40,674 nucleotides of DNA, taken from assembly GCA_004335635.1 (NCBI GenBank), contig QAXH01001382.1, positions 8,575 through 49,248 of the forward strand, written 5' to 3'. This DNA comes from Chloromonas sp. AAM2. Lineage: Eukaryota > Chlorophyta > Chlorophyceae > Chlamydomonadales > Chlamydomonadaceae. A program made the position numbers and the translations under genes. The notes under the pieces were generated by a model, which saw only the letters and a program-made list of their open reading frames with translations, did not search any database and was not told the origin of the DNA. Positions 33,261 to 40,674 of this stretch are shown here, one piece after another; position 1 is the stretch's first letter; every line of letters starts with the position of its first letter.

Positions 33261-34597
33261 TCGAGTACTGAACAACGAACCTATTGGCGACGCAGCAAGG
33301 GCATGTGCTAGAAACCCTAATCAGCATTGTAGCCTCGAGACTCAAAAGTGGTGGAAAAGAACAATAGGATGAGAAGCTGGACAGTCTCGGGCTTGCTAAG
33401 TACTTGTCTTCTTAAGCGTGTGGGTGTCCCAGCGCGCCTACAAGGCAACAGCGGCTACAAAGCATGACACAGCATTGCTCGCCACCTTTTTTGTGGCTTT
33501 CCTGCGTACCAGGTTCCGCTTGTGTGTGCGCGTCTGGCTTTTTGCCTGCGGCTCCTGTCCAGGCCCTTGGCTACTGCTTTTGTGCCGAAGGGTTGGCCAC
33601 CACCACTACTATCCTGGTGTGTCGCAATCCGCTTCACATGTAGGTTGGACGGGTTGGAATCCCTCCCCTCTTGTGATTGGTCAGGCGAGCATGTCGTGTC
33701 ATGATTAAAAACTGGTGATATCCACACTAGTGAGATAGTGGAGTTGGCTTGCCGCATGTGCACACACCAGATTGGCACATGCAAGGATACCTGGCGGCGG
33801 CACCTGTTTGGCCTGCTGTGCCACGTACTGTGCCGCAATGCTGCATACTGCATAAGGAACTGCCCTCAGCTACTAGCTAGTAGCAGTAGTAGTTAAAATA
33901 AAGGGTCAAGGCCACACGCATCCGATGTGGTTGAATGTCCTGCCTCAACTGGTACGTAGGCAAATCCCGGTCGTGCATCGTGTTCTGATTGTGAAAAAAC
34001 GAGCTCACAGCTTATCACATTCTCAAGGGCACGAAATGCGATCTGCCTGTCCTATGGTGGTTCCAACACCACCACAATGTGCTGCTAGCGTTAGTAGCGT
34101 CATACTCTTGGGTCATGCAGTGCCTCTTCAGCCTAGAGCATAGAGGCACACACAGGGTGGGAGAAAGACAGTCGCCCACCAGGTGTTCACCACCTCCGTA
34201 ACAACGCGTGTCTAGTTGGTGTGCCCTATCCTGCGAGCAACATCTCACACTTCCCGAAACTGTTCCACCCAGTACGGAAAATGACCCACACAGTGTGACC
34301 CCACTGAGCGACCGGCAGCCGCAGCGGTCCGGGCTAGAGCAGCGCTGCGCGGAGCGTACGAGCGCAGGTTGTGTTTGCAGTGAAACTCCATTCCTATGGT
34401 AGGGAAATCGATTCATGATATATGAGCAATGTCTGAAAGTGTGACCCAGGTCCTGTGACGCGAAAGGCTGAAGATCGCGCAGTACCACCCGAACCTAACC
34501 AGGATTAGACTCGCTTTCGACTTGGATTCTCAGCACGGTCTGCAAATTACACAGTTCATACGCCTGCACAAGTTTCCACGCGAACCCTAGTTCAGCC
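33261..34597. other. Spacer upstream of the LisH-WD40 gene
   Basis: Contains a repeat with a B-box-like hairpin (33598-33672) and the promoter of the WD40 gene. No gene recognised. Confidence 0.4.
33598..33672 (+). repeat. Dispersed repeat with tRNA B-box-like hairpin (copy 3)
   Basis: Same unit as 14113-14187: GGTGTGTCGCAATCCGCTTC, then TAGGTTGGACGGGTTGGAAT and CCCTCCCC. GGGTTGGAATCCC forms a 3-bp stem with a 7-nt loop, like a tRNA T-arm. Confidence 0.5.
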
Positions 34598-37500
34598 ATG
34601 GGGGATCCAGATGCGATAGCACTGCTATACGTACAGCAATGGCTACATGAGCAGGGCTACGAGGAAGGTAGGCTACAGTGCTCCCAGACGGGTCATGCAA
34701 GCTGGAGCCTGCTCCATCAAATCCGTTCTGGCAACCCTAGATGACCAAAACGCGATCAAATGCTAAACCAGGTAACCCTTGACGTGGTAACCTTTTGAGG
34801 AAGTGCCTAGTCTGCCTGCATCTTTCGTGCCCCTGAGACAAGCCAATACATGTCTGCAGCTCTGCATGCCTTGGAAAAGAAGAGCGGGCTTCTATACGAT
34901 GACTCCAAGCTAGAGAGCAGCTCACAGTTAATCCAGGCAAGTTCCTAAAAAAACGCATAGGTAACAGACTCAGCTGTTGCCAATGCACCGTGTCGCCGTG
35001 GCTATGCCAGGCGGTGTCAGCCTAGCGACAAGGGCTGGGCTATCATACTCCGGCAGAGGGCAAGGACTATCAAAGAACATCAAAACACCGGCTGAGGGCT
35101 TGGACTATCATACCCTATGCAGGCAACATCGAACAAAGGTCTGGCAACACAGAGGATTGTGGAAATGGATGAAGCAGCTGATTTGGTTGATATCCTTGTA
35201 CAAACGTGGATGCAGTTGGTGTGGCGACACTTAGACGACCAACTGGCTGAGGCCGCGCCAGCAGAGGGGTCCGAGCAGGCCAGGATTGCTGCGGAGGATG
35301 AGGCAATGCTCAGAGGGGGCAAGATGGACTTTCCACAGGTGACAAGGCAGAAATTATATACAAACAAGCTGGCAGATCTCGTTTTCATGCTGCTTGTCAA
35401 GTTTGTTTCCATGCGAAGGTTCTGAATCACAACTCCTTCGTTTTCACAATGTGTGGCATACAAACAGACAGGCTGGCCTGTGCCTTGACAATGCTGCTGG
35501 GTTCTCCCTTCACGGTCACTGGTGCCTGCTCTCCCAGTTGCAAAACAAAGCAGTCCTTAGAGACTGGCCAGACAGCATGTGATTTGTTGCTTGCAGACCG
35601 TCACTCACTCAATCCGGGGCGTGCACTCTAGCAGTGTGGTGTGTGTGCGTCTGGTGCCCGGGCGGGATGAGGTCATCACAGGAGCAGGTGGGCCATCGTC
35701 CTGACCCAGAAAGTCAAACGCTTGTGCTTGGCTTTACTTACTTCCTCATAGTGAGACAGCAACCTGCAACAACTGTACATGAAATTTCAGCTTTTGTCAG
35801 CCAGATTGTTCAACTACCATGCGTAGTGTAGGGGTACAGCAGCAGTGCTATTGTGCTATGCAGGCGGCCATGCACATCATGTGCTGAGTGCACCAGCAGC
35901 AACAATGCAGCAACCCTCACTGCAGCATGATACACAGGTGCCTCGGCCCTGATTTAGAAGGGCCAATGCTTCTGCTCTGCTCTCTTCCACTACTGTGCTC
36001 ATAGACAGGGTAGCAGGTAGCCCCCGTAAGAAAGCCATACCCTCATGACAGTGTTTGGCCCTGTGGCTGGTGGTCGTGCAGGCGATGGCTCCCTGCGGCG
36101 TGTGGGCTTTGACGGTCAGCTGCACTGGTGCACCCTTGTGGGCTCAGGTGGTGTGCTGTGCATGGAACTGCACCCTAGGGCGTACGGATCACAGAACGGA
36201 ATGGACTTGGCAAGGCAAGTGGACACAGTCAAGGCAAGCAGGCAGGATGCGCCATGGCATGGGAGTGTATGGAGCACAGAATGTTTAGGTGCTGAGGTAA
36301 GGTTGGTTTGGCGGAATGCCTGTTTCTCAGCTGGCTGGGCCGTACTGGCAGCCCCAGGCCGAAACTGGGCCTGTAACGAACTCAGGAGGACAAGCAGGCA
36401 GACTGAACCCAATAGTCACGTCAAGAGGCAGACTGAACCCTCAGAACTCTACTGTTATTCAGGCAGTGATGGGGGAGTTCAAGGTGAGGATAAGAAAGCT
36501 GTCCTCTGGCTCGCTTTGCTGTTAGTGGCATTCCCAGAGCCCGCATGGCATGCTTCAGGCACCGTTAGGTCACCATTTCCGCCGGCTGTGCCCCTGATGC
36601 TGTCTTATCATGCTGTGCCTTCACTGCAGTGCGGTATCTCAGGTCGTGCAGGGCAGCGGGAATACTCCAGGGGGTCCCTTGCACCTGGCCTGCCTACTGG
36701 CTGTGGGTTCCATGGACGGCTCTGTCTCCATGGTCAATGCAGACTCGGGCTCTTTGCTCGCCACTCAGAAGTGAGGCAAATGCTTCGGAGGGGGGCATGG
36801 ATGGGTGCATGTGGTCATGACTGTCACATGCATGCACTCGTGATCTGACGGTTTTGGCGTGTGTTCAAATCTTGTAATTGCATGCTCATGATGTGGCGTA
36901 CCGGCAATAACCCAACAGCAGGCTTTAGCCCAGCGCAGCCCTTTATTACTCGGTTCCTCAAAGCTCCTGAGGCGCTGACCAGGCGCTGCTCAGGAGTCCG
37001 CTACAAGCAACGAACATGCAACTGGTGGCTAGTTGCTGTGCAGGGCACATCTCAAGTACGTGATACGGGTGTGCTGGGCCGGGGACGGCAGACACCTGGT
37101 GTCATGCTCCCATGACCACAGCCTGGGCATTCACACGGTCGACCTCAGTGCGGGTGACTCAGAGCCGAGTGAAGCCACGCTGACCACTACCCGGAAGGTG
37201 TGCAGCATATGTATGTACACACATGCACATACGTAGCACACATACGTACACGTAGCTGGGAAGTACATTCCATGCAGCAGCCTTCCTGCTTAGCCACTAA
37301 GAATTGGCCAAGTCATTGTGTCTTCCTGCTTGGTGTCATTGCCATGGTCGAATCTAGCTTGTCTGTTCCATATCCCCAGGACTGAGCTGGCATTTGCACC
37401 CCAGGCGCCAGGGGTCACGCACCACGGAAGATACCTCGCGCCCATGTACAGAAAACCCGCATACAATTGTTTTGCCCATCCCTGCTCTTCTGCAGATTCA

Positions 37501-39068
37501 GTTCCTGTCATCAGTGCAGGACGCGACGTTCTTGAACGATGGTCACACACTGGTGGTTGGGCTGCGGGACACGTGCTACCTGCGTGTCCTAGACATGGAC
37601 AAGCCAGAGGTGGGCGTGAGGCAGCTCGATTCCAAATGCAGCACGCGTCAGTCCAGCTCATGGCGCACATGGCTGTTAGTTTGTGCATGTCTACTGCCAC
37701 TCACGTTTCTAGCACCCATCTGCCCACGTATTCCTTTCTGGCCTGACATCATTTCTGCAGCCAACCTCGGATGCAATCGACATTTTACTCGCGCTTCACA
37801 CAGACTGGAGGTTACGGATAACAACAGTAGCCTTCACATCTCACGTCACAGTGTAATAGCTTATAGAATCAGCGTTGTGGCACATCCCACCTCTTAATCT
37901 CTCCCTGTGTTGGTGTGCAGGCCGAGGAGTGTCTAGTGAACCTGAACGCGTCCGGGGATGAGCACGTATCCTTCTTCGCCCGGCACCTCGTGCCCTCGCC
38001 TTGTGGCCGTTTTCTGCTGGTAAGCACAGATTGTGATAGGATGTGGAATGGCAAATGGCGTCAGGAATGGCACCTTGACATACCCTCTATCAGAAACTAA
38101 GATAACTATGTACTTTGATTTTGATACTTATGGCAGTGTCCTGCACAATTTGCAACCAACAGATGTCTTATAACACCAGGACCGCAGCGAGGACTCACCA
38201 CAAAATAGTTCCATCATTCACACACACACACACGAACAGTCACCATATGAACCTATCAAATTGTCCCAGAACTGGCAAACTGTTTTTTTCTGGTCTGCCG
38301 CATGATCCCAGGTGTCCACCGACACAGGCCGCATGCTGGTGTTGCGCACGCGCACATGGGAGCTCTGCCGCTACACGCTGCTGACAGTGCCTACAGCACA
38401 GTTCCATCAGTTCTGCGCTGCATGGCACAGGGACTCGCACTACGTCTTTTCAGGAGCTGCCGGTGCACAGGTGCGGCTAATCTGTTCACACATGTGCTGC
38501 AGATTGCAATGACAAGCGCATGTTACACAGATACACTGGGTGAGAGAGGTCCACTGGGCGTAAAACACATGACTTGGTTGTACTCATCAGGGGAAGCGCA
38601 GCATCTTGTCTTCAGAACTATCCTTGGAGCCTGCCTCGACTACACACTGCACGTCAACTGAACCGTGTACTACTGCATCAATAACAAGTCCTGTGTTTTA
38701 CATGTGCTGAACCACTGCACATAACAATTGCATGTTACGTATGGTTCACAAACCACATCAGCGTCAGCCACCGGGATTGGAACACAGGATGTGATCGTGC
38801 TCATCAGGAGAAGCGAAGCAAGTTTTTCTCCTCCGGAACTAACCTTGGAGTCTGACTTGGCTGTGGGCACATCATTGCACATCTGAACTGTGTGCAGGTT
38901 TGGGTTCATCACGTGGGCAGCGGCAAGGTGGTGGCCAAGCTGTCGGTGCACACGGTCAACGTGCGAGACCTGGACTATGACCCGCACCGCAACCTACTGG
39001 CCACAGCAAGCTTTGACAAGACAGTCAACGTGCTGGTGTATCAACCGGGACAGGCTGATCAGCACTGA
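34598..39068 (+). CDS. LisH-domain WD40-repeat protein
   Basis: Beta-propeller scaffold protein; partners unknown. Exons: 34598-34667, 34860-34936, 35123-35338, 35597-35687, 36082-36181, 36630-36770, 37044-37197, 37496-37609, 37921-38019, 38312-38470, 38898-39068; frame continuous, 463 residues, TGA. Residues ~7-35 (ALLYVQQWLHEQGYEEALHA) form a LisH motif, a dimerisation helix pair. Residues ~49-120 are acidic and helical. WD40-like blades follow: GVHSSSVVCVRL..., FDGQLHWCTLV, LLAVGSMDGSVSMVNADSG, HLKYVIRVCWAGDGRHLVSC with SHDHSLGIHTV, LVPSPCGRFLLVSTDTGRM, and VHTVNVRDLDYDPHRNLLAT with SFDKTVNVL. Intron 2 has a GC donor (CAG|GCAAGT). The end of exon 5 and start of exon 6 are ambiguous: 36296 with 36643 also stays in frame. 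Similar domain order occurs in poorly characterised WD40 proteins of plants and animals. Confidence 0.85.
38219..38233. repeat. (CA)n microsatellite
   Basis: Short CA run in intron 9 of the WD40 gene, about 25 bp before a MITE end. Confidence 0.9.
38258..38290 (-). mobile_element. Single MITE terminal repeat in WD40 intron
   Basis: AATTGTCCCAGAACTGGC then AAACTG and a T run. It ends only ~20 bp before the acceptor of exon 10 (38312), so its T-run may serve as that intron's polypyrimidine tract. Confidence 0.6.
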
Positions 39069-39181
39069 GCAGTCTGCATTCAGCAGCATTACATGACCAC
39101 ACGACTCTGTCTCTGTATACAGGCTCTTGCAACCTATCTCGCCATGCCAGCTTTGTGCAGCTCCAGTCATCGAAAAGTGCG

Positions 39182-39782
39182 CCAAAAAAGAAGTTTGCCA
39201 GTTCTGGGACACTTGGTGATGGTGCAATGGAACTTGGGTGATGTGTGTACATGTGGCCACATGACCAGTGTCATGTGAGACTGAGATGTGCACAGCTGTG
39301 AAAACTTGGCAACGCAACTGCTTACATGACGGGGGAAAATTGGACAAAATCAGTGCCACAGCACGTAGCCCACTGCTCACAGTCCGTAGAGAGAGTGTTG
39401 GTCACACCAATACATGTTGGTAAATGGTGATGCCCTGCCAGTACTGGGACAGATGGGGCCACACACTGACATGCCACAACTCTGCCTAAACTCAAGCTTT
39501 TTGGCCAGAAGTTTTCCAGTTCTTAGACAATTGTATTTGTGGTAGTGTAGCTGTAATGTCATCTGGCGTCGTCTGGCACTGAATGGTGGTGATGGTGCAT
39601 GTTGTTAGGCGGTGGCGACTGCCAATTCAGGGGCATGTGTCTGGGACGATTCTGAAACACTGTCCTTCACAAGCACACAGCGAAGGACTCCATGACCAGA
39701 ACTCAACATGTTACACGGTCCAAGCCAGTTACAGTGGCGTTATCAAAAATTGTCCCAGAACTGGCAAACTTCCTTTTTTTGC
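39182..39782. mobile_element. Candidate larger MITE-family element, about 600 bp
   Basis: Left end CCAAAAAAGAAGTTTGCC then AGTTCTGGGACA; right end from 39746 is the inverse (ATTGTCCCAGAACTGGC, AAACTTCC, T run). Two degenerate internal copies occur near 39437 and 39495-39530. It could instead be two adjacent, partly deleted elements. Confidence 0.45.
39552..39556 (+). terminator. Candidate TGTAA polyadenylation signal for the WD40 gene
   Basis: First TGTAA after the stop, about 480 bp downstream, which is long; weak. Confidence 0.15.
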
Positions 39783-39983
39783 CTTTGTACCCGTGTATAA
39801 TCTGACTGATTCGTCTGACATTTATATTCAGTTATCTGGATGTCTGTTTCTCGGACGTTGGGGACCAGGGCAACACTTGGTGCGCTTGGTGGTAAACGGT
39901 GGTCACCACTTGGTGCGTTGAGGCGGTAGATTCCATTTGTTGAGGGTTGGCTAGTCAACTCATTGTCTTGTACTGGTGGTACA

Positions 39984-40587
39984 CCTAAAAAAAGAGTTTG
40001 CCAGTTCTGGGACAATTCTTGTGGACTGACGCTGGCGTCGATGGTGTTCTGTGTGAGTTCAGTCTCACCTGGTAGTCAGATGAGGTGCTGATGCATGTGT
40101 TGGTAGACGTGCAGTGCCAATACTGGGACTGAGTAGGCGTGCAAAAGTGGTGTTGGATCAGTGTCACATTGCATTGACGTGTGGTGGTCGTGCGTGTGGT
40201 GGTAGGCAGTGGTGGTGACTGAACTAAATTTGGTATATGAAACCTGCATAACAAGAACGGCACCATCTGCGTCATCCAACAGCGCCTCGAGGAAGAAGAA
40301 GAGAGGCACCGTGACCAACGAAGCAACAGAAGTGCCTCCACTGGACGAAGGGCAGACGGAAGCAGAAGTGCATCCTCAGATGCACCGCCATTGGCAGAGC
40401 GACCAAGAAAGGGAATTGGAAACAGGCTGTGGGACGTCTCCGTGCGCAACACACGAGTTTGCTTAAGAGACTGGAACACTTGGTGGCGACTTACATCACC
40501 GACTTCTGAGGTACCGGTGTCTCACACCTATGCGTCTTTTGACACTGTAGTTCCTGTTCCTTGGTTTTGCTGTCCCAGAAGTGGCAA
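39984..40587. mobile_element. Candidate MITE-family element with degenerate right end
   Basis: Left end CTAAAAAAAGAGTTTGCC then AGTTCTGGGACAATTC; possible right partner GCTGTCCCAGAAGTGGCAAT at 40569-40588 lacks the T-run. Internal words match 14994-15135. Confidence 0.4.
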
Positions 40588-40643
40588 TGTACCGTCTACC
40601 ACAACACGCGTTGTTCACCCCGCTGTTTACCCCATGTGCGAAT

Positions 40644-40644
<1 letters not shown>

Positions 40645-40674
<30 letters not shown>
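40645..40674. repeat. (AC)n microsatellite at window end
   Basis: Fifteen AC units running off the right edge. Confidence 0.97.

Larger units (their letters stand above)
39069..40674. other. Repeat-dominated region after the WD40 gene
   Basis: No gene recognised. Filled by element ends of the CCAGTTCTGGGACA family, many GGTGGT words, and a terminal CA microsatellite. The frame at 40209-40466 (KKKRGTVTNEATEV...) lies within the last candidate element and has no known family. Confidence 0.5.

Noticed and set aside
36045..36848. 267-codon continuous frame in the WD40 gene
   Set aside because: Only its first part is the exon 5 frame; the rest reads through intron 5, and exon 6 is coded in another frame with clear WD40 sequence.
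37759..37848. Possible extra WD40-gene exon starting PTSDAIDILLALHTDW
   Set aside because: Has an acceptor but no convincing donor, and exons 8 and 9 already join in phase 0.

Overview
The window is nuclear DNA of an intron-rich eukaryote. All genes are split by short to medium introns with GT-AG borders. The gene set (a multi-HMA copper ATPase, mitochondrial uL14, an Mpv17-family protein, a split SfsA, a lineage-expanded secretory glycosyltransferase) and the abundance of CA/TG and GCATGC sequence suggest a chlorophyte green alga. That assignment is inference, because no rRNA or organelle marker is present. I joined exons by hand from family similarity, splice consensus and phase. All joins reported for the six best genes keep one continuous reading frame.

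Layout, left to right. (1) 149-5064, minus: 5' half of a P1B-type copper ATPase with four N-terminal HMA domains (one without its CxxC cysteines) and the first membrane helices; the rest lies beyond the left edge. (2) 8280-21217, minus: three tandem six-exon paralogues (A 8280-11225, B 12909-16131, C 18331-21217) of a secretory glycosyltransferase-like protein with GLGDR and HxR features of the fucosyltransferase superfamily. (3) 21639-22082, plus: an orphan exon coding three basic KRxRRA repeats. (4) 22998-26049, plus: SfsA, a PD-(D/E)XK-type nuclease, with a charged C-terminal tail. (5) 28378-29130, minus: mitochondrial ribosomal protein uL14. (6) 29446-30758, plus: Mpv17/PMP22-family membrane protein, probably divergent from uL14. 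(7) about 31955-33260, plus: decayed Ty3/Gypsy polymerase fragment. (8) 34598-39068, plus: LisH plus WD40-repeat protein with 11 exons. (9) 39069-40674: repeats and a CA microsatellite.

The genes do not form a pathway; this is an ordinary mosaic of housekeeping genes plus one local gene-family expansion. The most unusual signal is at splice junctions. In three introns the splice site itself lies inside a tandem duplication: a 47-bp unit x4 at a donor in the copper ATPase, a 37-bp-spaced duplicate of an acceptor in the same gene, and a perfectly registered 10-bp x18 array starting exactly at a donor in glycosyltransferase copy B. A family of short elements with a conserved inverted-repeat end (core TTTGCCAGTTCTGGGACA) is scattered through introns and intergenic DNA. 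No tRNA, rRNA or CRISPR array was found.
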